Below are positions 56,118 to 64,000 of a stretch of 64,000 bases of DNA, in pieces (positions within the stretch are counted from its first letter, which is position 1; every line of letters starts with the position of its first letter). The DNA is from Hyphomicrobiales bacterium. GTDB taxonomy: Bacteria > Pseudomonadota > Alphaproteobacteria > Rhizobiales > Beijerinckiaceae. Made by a program: the position numbers and the translations under genes. Below the pieces are notes generated by a model, which saw only the letters and a list, made by a program, of their open reading frames with translations, made no database searches and had not been told where the DNA came from. The DNA lies in the NCBI GenBank assembly GCA_027484655.1, contig JAIXSM010000018.1, forward strand, positions 62,001 through 126,000, written 5' to 3'.

Positions 56118-57191
56118 ATGGACGATGGCAAGGCGCCGCTCGTCATCGCGCGGCAGGGGCACCTGTATGCAGGCGGGCGCTACCTCGATTCATCGCCGGA
56201 TCATCCCATGGTCGGGCAGATGTACGCGGAGTTCCAGATCCCCCATGAGCGCCATTTCGATGCGCCCGTGGTGTTTGTCCATGGCGGCCAGCAGACAGGA
56301 CTGAACTGGACGCAGACCGCTGACGGGCGTGAGGGCTGGGCGCAGTTCTTTCTGCGGCGCGGCCACGCCACATACGTGGTCGATCAGGTAGGGCGCGGAC
56401 GCTCCGCGTGGCGTGAGGAGCACTGCGGGCCGCTGGCGCCGTTGCGGACAGGCTTCGCGATTCAGCGGTTTGTGGCGCCCGAGCGCTTCGGCGCCTGGCC
56501 GCAGGCGCATTTGCACACGCGGTGGCCGGGGGAAGGGCGCCCGGGCGACGCCACGTTCGACGCGTTTATCGCCACCCAGTCGCCCTCCATGGCCAGCTAC
56601 GCGCGCCAACAGGAGCTGAACGCGCAGGCCCTGATCGCGCTGTTCGAGAAGATCGGCCCCGGCGTGCTGGTGGTTCACTCGCAATCGGGCGCGTTCGGCT
56701 GGATCGTCGCGGACCGCCGGCCCGATCTTGTGACTGCGTTGATCGCGCTGGAGCCGAATGGCCCGCCGGTGCGCGACATCGCCAACCTCGGGCCGCCGCA
56801 CTGGTTCGAGGATACTGGGCGCACCAAGATTTCCGGCCTCTGCGATGTGCCGCTCACGTGGGATCCGCCACTGGCAGAAGGCGATGCGCTGGCGTTCGAG
56901 AAAGAGGACGGGCCGTCGCGGCCGGATTGCGCGACGTGCTGGAAGCAGGCGGAGCCCGCGCGGCGGTTGCCAAACCTCGCCCGCGTGCCAATTCTGATGC
57001 TGACGGCGGAGGCGAGCTACCACACACCCTATGACCACTGCACCGCTGCGTTCCTGCGGCAGGCTGGCGTCGCCGTGGAGCACATCTACCTCGCCGAGCG
57101 CGGCGTCACCGGCAACGGCCACATGCTGATGATGGAGACCAACAGCGACGAGTCCGCGGCAATCGTCGCGGAATGGCTGGAGGGGCGGTAG
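56118..57191 (+). CDS. alpha/beta hydrolase
   Basis: This 357-residue hydrolase has the oxyanion HGG (VVFVHGGQQTGLNW), a nucleophile elbow VVHSQSGAFGW with the first Gly of GxSxG replaced by His, an acid in the LTAEASYHTPYD region, and a terminal His in GNGHMLMMETNS. GGGGAGG precedes the ATG at 56118. No signal peptide is evident. The combination with the preceding MFS gene suggests uptake/efflux and hydrolysis of a small ester or lactone, which is inference. The TGA/TAG-side is followed by a repeat-rich gap. Confidence 0.85.
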   Translation: MDDGKAPLVIARQGHLYAGGRYLDSSPDHPMVGQMYAEFQIPHERHFDAPVVFVHGGQQTGLNWTQTADGREGWAQFFLRRGHATYVVDQVGRGRSAWREEHCGPLAPLRTGFAIQRFVAPERFGAWPQAHLHTRWPGEGRPGDATFDAFIATQSPSMASYARQQELNAQALIALFEKIGPGVLVVHSQSGAFGWIVADRRPDLVTALIALEPNGPPVRDIANLGPPHWFEDTGRTKISGLCDVPLTWDPPLAEGDALAFEKEDGPSRPDCATCWKQAEPARRLPNLARVPILMLTAEASYHTPYDHCTAAFLRQAGVAVEHIYLAERGVTGNGHMLMMETNSDESAAIVAEWLEGR

Positions 57192-57282
57192 CCGGCGCCG
57201 GGAGCCAAAGATCGCTCGCGCCTGCCACCTCCCCGGACCGCGCGCGTCCTCGCGCGCAGCTATTTACATGGTAGCTGCAGAC

Positions 57283-57434
57283 GCCCTCACCCGGTTTGCT
57301 CCGCAAACCACCCTCTCCCACGTCGTGGGAGAGGGGTTCGCGCACGTTGTTTTGTGTTTCAATGGAACATCATTGGCGATTCCTTCTCCCGCGTGCGGGA
57401 GAAGGTGGCTGGCGGAGCCAGTCGGATGAGGGTG
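57283..57434. repeat. two inverted copies of a palindromic intergenic element
   Basis: The 295-base gap between the hydrolase and tadA holds no gene but several exact palindromes. Copy 1 has GGTTTGC-TCC-GCAAACC (57293-57309) and CCCTCTCCCACG/CGTGGGAGAGGG (57311-57335). Copy 2, in reverse order, has CCTTCTCCCGC-GT-GCGGGAGAAGG (57382-57405) and TGGCT-GGCGG-AGCCA (57406-57420). The outer ends CCCTCACCCGG and GGATGAGGGTGG are inverted matches. About 46 bases separate them. This family of CCCTCTCCC palindromes is widely dispersed in alphaproteobacteria. Confidence 0.8.
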
Positions 57435-57486
57435 GCGCGCCTTGCACGCGACCCTGCGCGCGAGGACGCGCCGGTCCAAATGTCAT

Positions 57487-57960
57487 CTACCGCCGCGCCT
57501 TGAAGAACGCCCGCAGCAACTCCGCCGATTCGCTCTCGCGGATGCCGCCGTAGACGTCTGGCGCGTGATGGCAGGTGGGTTGCGCGAAAAAGCGGGGTCC
57601 ATGCTCCACCGCGCCGCCCTTTGGATCCCCGGCGCCGAAATACAGCCGCCGGATGCGCGCGAAGGAGATCGCCCCCGCGCACATGGCGCAGGGCTCCAGC
57701 GTCACGTAGAGATCGCAGCCCACCAGCCGCTCCGAGCCGATGGCCTGCGCAGCGGCGCGAATCGCCAGCACCTCGGCGTGGGCGGTGGGGTCGCGATCCT
57801 CAATGGTGCGGTTGCCCGAAGCGGCCAGCACGGTCCCTTCCAGCGTCACCACCGCGCCGATGGGCGCTTCGCCGCGCGCGGCGGCCGCCCGCGCTTCATC
57901 GAAGGCGAGCGCCATGGGGTCGAACCGCCCGTCAGGGCCTCGCCCGAACTCTTCAGCCAT
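57487..57960 (-). CDS. tadA: tRNA adenosine(34) deaminase
   Basis: TadA converts A34 to inosine in tRNA-Arg(ACG). The 157-residue deaminase has the zinc-ligand motifs TAHAEVLAI (His, catalytic Glu) and PCAMCAG (two Cys). The ending GIRESESAELLRAFFKARR is typical. The 1152-codon frame in the ORF track is a spurious extension across the antisense of rluB; the ATG at 57960 gives the family length and lies 63 bases from the divergent rluB start. Confidence 0.95.
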   Translation of the reverse strand: MAEEFGRGPDGRFDPMALAFDEARAAAARGEAPIGAVVTLEGTVLAASGNRTIEDRDPTAHAEVLAIRAAAQAIGSERLVGCDLYVTLEPCAMCAGAISFARIRRLYFGAGDPKGGAVEHGPRFFAQPTCHHAPDVYGGIRESESAELLRAFFKARR

Positions 57961-58023
57961 ACGTTGAGTTTCCCGAACCGCTGTCCATTCGACCTGAGCA
58001 TGACACTCTGCTATCAGGGCCGT

Positions 58024-60039
58024 ATGACCGACAAGACAGAAAACGAACAGGCGGCCGGAGCGCCGGAGGGCGAGCGCATCGCCAAAGTGATGGCTCGCGC
58101 CGGGCTTTGCTCCCGTCGAGACGCCGAGCGCTGGATCGCCGACGGACGCGTCGCCGTGAATGGCAAGGTGCTTGAGAGCCCCGCCTTTAACGTCACAGAT
58201 GATGACCGCGTCGTCGTGGACGGGCGCCCCATCGCGCACCGCGAGCGCACGCGGCTGTTCATGTTCCACAAGCCGCGTGGAACCGTCACCACGGACCGCG
58301 ACCCTGAAGGCCGCTCCACTGTGTTCGACGTGCTCCCGGAAGGGTTGCCGCGGCTGGTGACCATCGGGCGCCTCGACATCAACACCGAGGGGCTGCTGCT
58401 CCTCACCAATGACGGCGGCCTCGCCCGCGTGCTTGAACTCCCCGCCACCGGCTGGCTGCGTCGTTACCGCGTGCGCGCCCATGGCGAGATCGATCAGGCG
58501 CAGCTGGACGCGCTCGCCAGAGGCGTGGTGATCGAGGGCGTCGAGTATCGCGGCATCGAGGCGAAGATCGACCGCGTGCAGGGCTCCAACGTGTGGCTCA
58601 CCATGGGCCTGCGCGAGGGCAAGAACCGCGAGATCAAGCGGGTGCTCGAGCACCTGGGCCTCGCGGTGAACCGCCTGATCCGCATCTCGTACGGGCCGTT
58701 CCAGCTGGGCGATCTCGACGAGGGCGCGGTCGATGAGGTCAAGACCCGCATCTTGCAGGACCAGCTCGGCGAGAAGCTCGCAGCCGAGGCCGGCGTCGAT
58801 TTCGACGCGCCGGTTTTCGACAAGAAGGACGTGGAGAAGATGGCGCGCCGCCACCCCCGCGATGAAGAGCGCGAACGTCCGCTCGATCGCGGCGGCGACC
58901 GTCCCCAGCGGCGGCCGTCTGCTCGCGACGGGGCTCGTGCGGAGCGCGGCCGCGCCGGTGGGCGGGACGAGAACGAGCGGCCGCCGTCGGCCCGCGATCT
59001 GGCGCCACGACAGCGCAAGCACGTATCGGTGATGCGCGCGGAAAAGGCGGAGACGGAAGGACGCCGCCGCATCGAGCGCGCCGAGACCGCAGATCGACGC
59101 GGCCGGGCCGTGAAGGTGGAGCGCGTGGTCAGCGTATCCCCGCCCGCCGAGAAGCCGGAGGGGCGCAACGCGCGGCGTTTCTCCCGTGAGCGCGACGGCG
59201 GCGGCGGCGAGCGCACCATGCGCCGGCCCCGCACGGGCGCTGGAGCGGAGCCGGGAGCAGGGGTCGAGGCCCGGACCGGCTGGCGTCGCCCCGAGGGCGA
59301 GGAGGCCAGGGCCCCTCGTCGTGAGCGCAGCGAAGGCGGCTTCAAGCCGCGCGAGGGCGGCAGGCCGCCGCGCCGGGAGCGGCCCGAGGGCACGGGCGAG
59401 CGGACCTTTGAGAACCGTGGGCCTCGCCGGGAAGCCGGCGACCGGCCCGAGCGCAAGCCCCGCGGTGAAGGATTTGAGGCGCGCGGAGCTGGCAAGCCGC
59501 AACGGGCGCGGCCGGAAGGCCGCACGTGGGAAAAGCGCGGCGAGGACGGCGGCCGTAGGGCTTCCGGCGAGCGGAGCTTCGAGGGTCGCCCCCCGCGCCG
59601 TGACGGTGCGCCACAGGGCGAGCGCAAGCCGCGCGGTGAAGGATTTGAGGGGCGCGGAGCTGGCAGACCGCAAGGGGCCCGGTCGGAAGGCCGCTCCTGG
59701 GACAAGCGCGGCGAAGGCGCCGGTCGCCGCGAGCGCGCAGACGCTCCCGCAGGGCGCGGCGAGGGTCGCAGCGGCGACAGCCGTCCGCCCCGGGCGTTCA
59801 AGTCTGAAGGATCGGGCAGGCCCCCGCGCGCTGAGCGTTCGGAAGGCGCAGCGCGTGGCGAAGGTCGGGCATTTGGCGGGCCGCGCGGTGAGGGCCGTCC
59901 CGGCGGAAAGCCGGGTGGTCGTTTCGGCGGCAAACCGGGCGGCGGCCGTCCCGGCGGTGGCAAGCCCGGTGGAGGCAGGCCCGGTGGCGGAAAACCCGGC
60001 GGCGCGCCCCGTGGCAAGGGCCCTCGCGGGCCGCGCTGA
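58024..60039 (+). CDS. rluB: RluB-type rRNA pseudouridine synthase with very long Arg/Gly-rich tail
   Basis: RluB-family enzymes make pseudouridine in 23S rRNA (position 2605 in E. coli). The N-terminal S4 domain (ERIAKVMARAGLCSRRDAERWI) and catalytic domain (RLFMFHKPRGTVTTDRDP, IGRLDINTEGLLLLTNDGG with the catalytic Asp, GLREGKNREIKRVLEHLG) take the first 250 residues. The remaining about 420 residues are disordered, with Arg/Gly/Pro repeats such as ERKPRGEGFE and GGRPGGGKPG. The tail is longer than the enzyme. AGGG precedes the ATG at 58024; the 865-codon track entry runs in from non-coding sequence. rsmD follows after 12 bases. Confidence 0.94.
   Translation: MTDKTENEQAAGAPEGERIAKVMARAGLCSRRDAERWIADGRVAVNGKVLESPAFNVTDDDRVVVDGRPIAHRERTRLFMFHKPRGTVTTDRDPEGRSTVFDVLPEGLPRLVTIGRLDINTEGLLLLTNDGGLARVLELPATGWLRRYRVRAHGEIDQAQLDALARGVVIEGVEYRGIEAKIDRVQGSNVWLTMGLREGKNREIKRVLEHLGLAVNRLIRISYGPFQLGDLDEGAVDEVKTRILQDQLGEKLAAEAGVDFDAPVFDKKDVEKMARRHPRDEERERPLDRGGDRPQRRPSARDGARAERGRAGGRDENERPPSARDLAPRQRKHVSVMRAEKAETEGRRRIERAETADRRGRAVKVERVVSVSPPAEKPEGRNARRFSRERDGGGGERTMRRPRTGAGAEPGAGVEARTGWRRPEGEEARAPRRERSEGGFKPREGGRPPRRERPEGTGERTFENRGPRREAGDRPERKPRGEGFEARGAGKPQRARPEGRTWEKRGEDGGRRASGERSFEGRPPRRDGAPQGERKPRGEGFEGRGAGRPQGARSEGRSWDKRGEGAGRRERADAPAGRGEGRSGDSRPPRAFKSEGSGRPPRAERSEGAARGEGRAFGGPRGEGRPGGKPGGRFGGKPGGGRPGGGKPGGGRPGGGKPGGAPRGKGPRGPR
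59449..59721 (+). repeat. in-frame 102-base duplication in the rluB tail
   Basis: Bases 59449-59550 and 59620-59721 are imperfect copies of the same 102-base segment, 171 bases (57 codons) apart, encoding ERKPRGEGFE-(A/G)-RGAG-(K/R)-PQ and so on to the KRGE(D/G) segment. Divergence is mostly at synonymous or conservative positions. Beyond it, the tail ends in shorter tandem GGRPGGGKPG-type units between 59920 and 60010. Confidence 0.75.
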
Positions 60040-60051
60040 CCGGAGCGGATC

Positions 60052-60612
60052 ATGCGGATCGTCGGGGGCGAGTTTCGCGGTCGCGCGCTGAAGGGGCCGT
60101 CCTCCATGGCGGTGCGGCCAACTTCGGATCGCTTGCGCGAGAGTCTGTTCAACATTCTCGCCCACGGCTTTGACCAGCCGCTGGAGGGCGCGCGGGTGAT
60201 CGATCTTTTCGCCGGCACCGGCGCGCTCGGGCTTGAGGCGTTGTCGCGCGGCGCCCGTTTCGCCCTGTTCGTCGATGACGGCGCTGAAGCGCGCGCGCTG
60301 CTGCGCGCCAACATCGAGACGCTGGGCGTCGCCGGGCGCACAAAAGTGTTTCGGCGCGATGCGACCAAGCTGGGCGCCATGCCTCCCGGCGAGGGGCATA
60401 CGCTCGCCTTTCTGGACCCTCCCTATGGCCGCGATCTCGCCCCGCTCGCACTCGAGTCGTTGCGCGAGGGCGGCTGGCTCGCGCCGGGCGCGCTCGCGGT
60501 TGTTGAGGAGGAGGCGTCCGCGCCGCTGGAGCCCGTCGCGGGATTTGAGCTTCTTGACCGCCGCGTTTACGGCGACACGCAAGTGGTGTTCCTGCGCCGG
60601 ACGACCGGATAG
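60052..60612 (+). CDS. rsmD: 16S rRNA (guanine(966)-N(2))-methyltransferase
   Basis: RsmD methylates G966 of 16S rRNA on assembled 30S particles. The 186-residue protein starts MRIVGGEFRGRALKGP and has RPTSDRLRESLFNIL, the SAM motif IDLFAGTGALGLEAL and the catalytic DPPY (FLDPPYGRD). It lies 12 bases after rluB and 12 before recO, in the order rluB-rsmD-recO. Confidence 0.96.
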   Translation: MRIVGGEFRGRALKGPSSMAVRPTSDRLRESLFNILAHGFDQPLEGARVIDLFAGTGALGLEALSRGARFALFVDDGAEARALLRANIETLGVAGRTKVFRRDATKLGAMPPGEGHTLAFLDPPYGRDLAPLALESLREGGWLAPGALAVVEEEASAPLEPVAGFELLDRRVYGDTQVVFLRRTTG

Positions 60613-60624
60613 GGTTGCGCCCCT

Positions 60625-61356
60625 ATGGAATGGCGCGACGAAGGTCTCATCATCGGGCTCAGGAAGTACGGCGAAACGAGCGTTATCGTCGAGCTGATGA
60701 CGCGCCAGCATGGCCGGCATCTTGGCATTGTGAAGGGCGGCCGCTCGCGCCGCCTCCAGCCCGTGCTTCAGCCGGGAAACAGCGTGGCCGTGGTCTGGCG
60801 CGCGCGACTTGAGGAGCATCTGGGGCTCTATGCGCTGGAGCCTGTCCGGCAAAGGGCTGGCGCGATCATGGAGTCCGCCATGGCGCTCGCCGGCGTCAAT
60901 CTGATTGGCGCTTGGTTGCGCTTTCTGCCGGAGCGGGATCCCCACGAAGGGCTCTGGGAGATGGTGGAGACCCTGGCGGACCGCCTCGACGATGCGTCAC
61001 TCGCACCCCCTCTCATGGCGCGCTTTGAACTCGCTGTTCTGTCCGAACTCGGCTTTGGCCTCGATCTGGACCAGTGCGCCGTCAGCGGGCGCGCCGATGA
61101 CCTGGCGTGGGTCTCGCCCCGAACCGGCCGCGCGGTGAGTCGGGAGGCGGGCGCGCCATGGGCGGACAGGCTTCTGCCGCTTCCCGCATTTCTGCGCGAT
61201 GATGAGGCGGCCGTGCCGGCGCCTGTCGAAGAGATCGCCGCCGCCCACACCCTGGTCGGCTTTTTTCTAGAGCGCCATGTGCTGGGTCCGCGCGGCCTGC
61301 CGGAGCCGGAGGCGAGACGGGCGTGGCTGCTCAGAATAAAGCCAAGCTCAACTTAG
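60625..61356 (+). CDS. recO: DNA repair protein RecO
   Basis: RecO loads RecA onto SSB-coated gaps with RecR. The 243-residue protein has the OB-fold N-terminus (MEWRDEGLIIGLRKYGETSVIVELMTR to GRHLGIVKGGRS) and the helical C-terminal domain (ERDPHEGLWEMVETLADRL, LDQCAVSGRADDLAWVSPRTGRAVS). In many Rhizobiales it follows era directly; here about 5.7 kb and several genes intervene. No zinc-finger cysteine cluster is evident beyond one Cys. Confidence 0.94.
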   Translation: MEWRDEGLIIGLRKYGETSVIVELMTRQHGRHLGIVKGGRSRRLQPVLQPGNSVAVVWRARLEEHLGLYALEPVRQRAGAIMESAMALAGVNLIGAWLRFLPERDPHEGLWEMVETLADRLDDASLAPPLMARFELAVLSELGFGLDLDQCAVSGRADDLAWVSPRTGRAVSREAGAPWADRLLPLPAFLRDDEAAVPAPVEEIAAAHTLVGFFLERHVLGPRGLPEPEARRAWLLRIKPSST

Positions 61357-61523
61357 GTTTTTGCTAATCATGGCAGCGGCTTCATGCGCGTATATCGCGT
61401 GGTGTTGCAGTTAAGATACTGCCTCCGGAGTGCAACTCGGCTATGTAGATGCAGTGCCCTTGCGGCGCCGCACAATTCTATCGCCCCCGGGCGGTGGCAT
61501 CACGCTTAATCGGAGAATAAAAA

Positions 61524-62144
61524 ATGAACTTCCGCGCTCTCGCTCTCGGCTCTGTGGCAGCCCTCGCTCTTTCGGCCGGCTTCGCTTCCGCTGCTGACCT
61601 CCCGCGCCGCAGCGCCGCTGTCGCCCCCGCTCCGGTGGCGGCCCCGGTCTTCACCTGGACCGGCTTCTACGCTGGTCTGAACGCCGGCTTCATCACTGCC
61701 AAGGACCAGGGCGTCAACGACAGCTCCTTCACCGTCGGCGCCCGTTTCGGCTTTGACTACCAGGTCGGCTCGCTCGTGGTCGGCGTTCTCGCGGACGCTG
61801 ATTACTCTGGCCTGGACGTGAACGGTCTTGAGTCCCGCTTCGTTGGTCAGGTGAACGCTCGCGTCGGCTTCCTCGCCCAGCCGAGCCTGCTCCTGTACGC
61901 CACCGGCGGTTACTCCTACGTCGACATCAATGCCGCCGGCGTCTCCTACGCCAACGGCTGGAACGTTGGCGCTGGCGTCGAGTACCGCATCAACGCCAAC
62001 TGGTCGACGTTCGTCGAGTACCGCTACCTCGACCTGCGCACGGAAGGCACGCTGGCTTCCCGCGACGTCGACGCCCACACGGTCAAGGTCGGCGTGAACT
62101 ACCGCTTCGGCTCCGCAGCCGCTCCGGTCGTCGCTCGCTACTGA
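61524..62144 (+). CDS. Omp25/31-like outer membrane porin-family protein
   Basis: The 206-residue protein has a signal peptide (NFRALALGSVAALALSAGFASAAD), a short Ala/Pro linker and an eight-strand barrel: TWTGFYAGLNAGF, FGFDYQVGSLVVGVLADADY, LLLYATGGYSYVDI and WSTFVEYRYLDL. Codon use is strongly biased to C-ending codons and the leader has an AATCGGAGAATAAAAA ribosome-binding site. A strong terminator follows, all suggesting high expression. The final residue is Tyr after VVAR, and FRFGS-like YRFGSAA precedes the end. Function is probably outer-membrane structure or diffusion. Confidence 0.9.
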   Translation: MNFRALALGSVAALALSAGFASAADLPRRSAAVAPAPVAAPVFTWTGFYAGLNAGFITAKDQGVNDSSFTVGARFGFDYQVGSLVVGVLADADYSGLDVNGLESRFVGQVNARVGFLAQPSLLLYATGGYSYVDINAAGVSYANGWNVGAGVEYRINANWSTFVEYRYLDLRTEGTLASRDVDAHTVKVGVNYRFGSAAAPVVARY

Positions 62145-62170
62145 GAACCTGTGGCTTAAGGCCACAACGG

Positions 62171-62200
62171 GAGCCCGGCCTTGCGCCGGGCTCTTTCTTT
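62171..62200 (+). terminator. intrinsic terminator of the porin gene
   Basis: Arms GAGCCCGGC (62171-62179) and GCCGGGCTC (62185-62193) with loop CTTGC are followed by TTTCTTTT. It lies 27 bases after the porin stop. Confidence 0.9.
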
Positions 62201-62215
62201 TCGGCCTGCACAAAG

Positions 62216-62249
62216 AAAAAGCCCCGGGGAAACGCCTCCGGGGCTTTTT
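62216..62249 (-). terminator. second intrinsic terminator, for the small gene on the other strand
   Basis: Arms GCCCCGG (62221-62227) and CCGGGGC (62238-62244) have AAAAA before and TTTTT after. In the minus direction it is 27 bases beyond the stop of the small exported protein gene; in the plus direction it backs up the porin terminator. Confidence 0.85.
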
Positions 62250-62275
62250 GCATTTCGCGGCGCCATGAGCGGCGG

Positions 62276-62476
62276 TCAGCGCCTGTCGCAGACCTCACGC
62301 GTTTCCGTTCGCGATACGCTGTAGCCCTCATCGAGGGCGACCTCGACGATACGGCAACCGGCAGCGCTCACTCCGCCCTCGGCGGCCACGACATGGTTGG
62401 TCTCTCGCGGGGAGATGGCGAAACCAGCCCCAAGGAGGCCGGCGGCGAGAAGCGCCAGAATGACCAGGCGGGACAT
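62276..62476 (-). CDS. small exported two-cysteine protein
   Basis: The 66-residue protein begins MSRLVILALLAAGLLGAGF, a signal peptide or membrane anchor, followed by about 45 residues with AAGCRIVEVALDEGYSVSRTETREVCDRR. Two Cys flank the last domain and could form a disulfide. AAGGGTTTGAAA precedes the ATG at 62476. I do not recognise a family by name. It has its own terminator and is divergent from parC. Confidence 0.7.
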   Translation of the reverse strand: MSRLVILALLAAGLLGAGFAISPRETNHVVAAEGGVSAAGCRIVEVALDEGYSVSRTETREVCDRR

Positions 62477-62723
62477 TTTCAAACCCTTTGGTCCGATCAT
62501 CGGAGTGCTCTGCTGTCCTGTCATTTCAATTATGCACGCGCCGCAAAGGGTTTGACGCGCCAGACGGCGCCCAGTTCCTCGCGAATCGTTCAAGGAGTAG
62601 CTTGAGGTTTAAGCGCGATGTCAGCCCGGCGCCAGTGCTCATAGGCCACATGATCTGAGCAAAAGGGCCGGGTGTACGAAACGGGAACTTGCGGGAGCGC
62701 CGGCGCTCCTGTAACGGGGCGCA

Positions 62724-64000
62724 ATGGCCAAAACCGTTGCTCCGCCGCCCCCGCCCCGCGAGCCCGCCGGGGAAATCGTAAATCTGCGAGATGCGCTGGA
62801 GGAGCGCTACCTCGCCTATGCGCTCTCCACCATCATGGGGCGCGCGCTTCCCGACGCCCGCGACGGTCTCAAGCCCGTGCATCGGCGCATTCTGTACGGC
62901 ATGCAGATCCTGCGCCTTGATCCGGGATCGTCGTTCAAGAAGAGCGCGAAAATCGTCGGCGACGTGATGGGTTCATTCCATCCCCACGGCGACCAGGCGA
63001 TTTATGACGCGCTCGTGCGCCTCGCGCAGGACTTCTCCTCGCGTTATCCGCTGGTGGACGGGCAGGGGAATTTTGGCAACATCGACGGCGATTCCGCCGC
63101 CGCTTACCGCTACACCGAAGCGCGCATGACCGACGTCGCCCGGCTGCTGCTGGAAGGCATCGACGAGGACTCCATCGACTTCCGCGAGAATTACTCGGGC
63201 GATCAGAAAGAGCCGATCGTTCTCCCGGCGGCGTTTCCCAACCTGCTCGCCAACGGCGCCACGGGCATCGCGGTGGGCATGGCGACATCCGTTCCGCCCC
63301 ACAACGTCGCAGAACTCTGCGACGCTGCGCTTTATCTCGTCTCCCATCCCGGCGCGATGACGGACCAGTTGCTGGCGTTCGTGCCGGGGCCGGATTTTCC
63401 GACGGGCGGAATTATCGTCGACGGTCGCGAGCAGATCGCAGAGGCCTATCGCACCGGACGCGGCTCTTTCCGCATCCGCGCGCGCTGGGCGAAGGAGGAG
63501 GCGGCCCGCGGTTTGTGGAACGTGGTCGTCACCGAAATTCCGTACATGGTGCAGAAGAGCCGGCTCATCGAGAAGCTGGCGGAACTGGTCAACGACAAGA
63601 AGCTGCCGCTGGTGGCCGAGGTGCGCGACGAATCCGCCGAGGACGTGCGCATCGTCATCGAGCCGCGCGCGCGCACCGTCGATCCGGCCATAATGATGGA
63701 ATCGCTGTTCCGCCTCTCCGAGCTGGAAAGCCGTTTCCCGCTGAACATGAACGTGCTGGTGGATGGCGTCGTGCCCCGCGTTCTGGCGCTGCACGAGGCG
63801 CTGAAGCAGTGGCTCGATCATCGCCGCGTGGTGCTGGTGCGCCGCTCGCAGCATCGTCTGAGTGAGATCGAGCACCGGCTCGAGGTGCTCGCCGGTATGC
63901 TCGTCGTGTTCCTCAACCTCGACGAGGTGATCCGCATCATCCGCGAGGAGGATGAGCCCAAGGACGCCCTGAAGGCGCGTTTCGCGCTGTCCGACTTGCA
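62724..64000 (+). CDS. parC: DNA topoisomerase IV subunit A, 3'-truncated
   Basis: ParC is the breakage-reunion subunit of topoisomerase IV, which decatenates chromosomes. The frame runs open from the ATG at 62724 to the window end (425 codons). It has [35 protein letters not shown], the quinolone region [17 protein letters not shown], and the catalytic Tyr in [11 protein letters not shown]. The wording [14 protein letters not shown] distinguishes it from GyrA (HPHGDSAVY/TAVYD). The frame was missing from the ORF track because no stop falls in the window. Confidence 0.95.
   Translation, partial: MAKTVAPPPPPREPAGEIVNLRDALEERYLAYALSTIMGRALPDARDGLKPVHRRILYGMQILRLDPGSSFKKSAKIVGDVMGSFHPHGDQAIYDALVRLAQDFSSRYPLVDGQGNFGNIDGDSAAAYRYTEARMTDVARLLLEGIDEDSIDFRENYSGDQKEPIVLPAAFPNLLANGATGIAVGMATSVPPHNVAELCDAALYLVSHPGAMTDQLLAFVPGPDFPTGGIIVDGREQIAEAYRTGRGSFRIRARWAKEEAARGLWNVVVTEIPYMVQKSRLIEKLAELVNDKKLPLVAEVRDESAEDVRIVIEPRARTVDPAIMMESLFRLSELESRFPLNMNVLVDGVVPRVLALHEALKQWLDHRRVVLVRRSQHRLSEIEHRLEVLAGMLVVFLNLDEVIRIIREEDEPKDALKARFALSDL

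Noticed and set aside
57442-58023. N-terminal 194 codons of the 865-codon rluB ORF
   Set aside because: Lies antisense to tadA and across the promoter; the S4 domain starts right after the ATG at 58024.
59449-60010. Repeats in rluB as a CRISPR or mobile element
   Set aside because: They are in-frame, coding, and reflect low-complexity protein sequence.
57487-60945. 1152-codon minus-strand ORF opposite rluB/rsmD/recO
   Set aside because: High-GC antisense frame with Arg/Ala/Gly-rich noise; only its last 157 codons are real (tadA).

Overview
The window is a continuous, gene-dense stretch of a high-GC alphaproteobacterial chromosome. The gene set points to the order Hyphomicrobiales (Rhizobiales): divK-pleD, an LdtR-type MarR regulator next to a Tat-type L,D-transpeptidase, EipB (DUF1849), a bacterial transglutaminase-like cysteine proteinase, Usg, Bpt leucyl-transferase, Omp25/31-like barrels, and the pdxJ-acpS-lepB-rnc-era block. 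No genus can be assigned from sequence alone. I found no rRNA, tRNA, CRISPR array, insertion sequence or prophage, and base composition looks uniform.

Layout. 1-3.8 kb: a 5'-truncated exported protein, a divergent TauD-type dioxygenase / luciferase-like monooxygenase pair, and a PRC-barrel protein. 3.9-14.5 kb: a glycogen/maltodextrin locus built around a divergent promoter, with glgA, a GlgB-like protein and malQ leftward and glgP-glgX rightward. The GlgB-like protein has lost most of its catalytic residues, and no glgC is present. 14.5-22.8 kb: envelope and housekeeping genes (GlsB-type protein, bpt, RDD protein, site-2 protease, hemB, DUF6163, ldtR, L,D-transpeptidase, azlCD). 22.8-31.1 kb: HIT protein, usg, then a leftward chain ridA-GDPD-MFS-MFS-FemAB-like, then eipB, dinB and a DUF3572 gene. 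31.2-40.1 kb: the cell-cycle pair divK-pleD, a structured intergenic RNA candidate, rpmG, a Nudix hydrolase, DUF983, rnr and tex. 40.5-51 kb: BTLCP, a PsiF-like secreted protein, a Tat-exported Mn-type SOD, a family-5 uracil-DNA glycosylase, a NYN nuclease, rpoZ, rsh, an ABC exporter and two tandem outer-membrane barrels. 51.1-64 kb: pdxJ-acpS-lepB-rnc-era, then an MFS transporter and an alpha/beta hydrolase, tadA, rluB with a very long Arg/Gly-rich tail, rsmD, recO, an abundant-type porin, a small exported protein, and the 5' part of parC.

How they work together. The glycogen genes form one storage/mobilisation unit (synthase GlgA, phosphorylase GlgP, debranching GlgX, MalQ) with a probable non-catalytic GlgB homologue. 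Signalling proteins DivK/PleD (cell cycle, c-di-GMP) and Rsh (ppGpp) sit among information-processing genes (RNase R, RNase III, Era, RpoZ, Tex). Many adjacent genes overlap by one to four bases (ATGA, GTGA), which marks translationally coupled operons.

The most interesting observations are the degenerate GlgB, a two-hairpin RNA candidate between pleD and rpmG whose G-U pairs fix its strand, a palindromic operator candidate before ldtR, the in-frame duplication in the RluB tail, and paired palindromic intergenic repeats.
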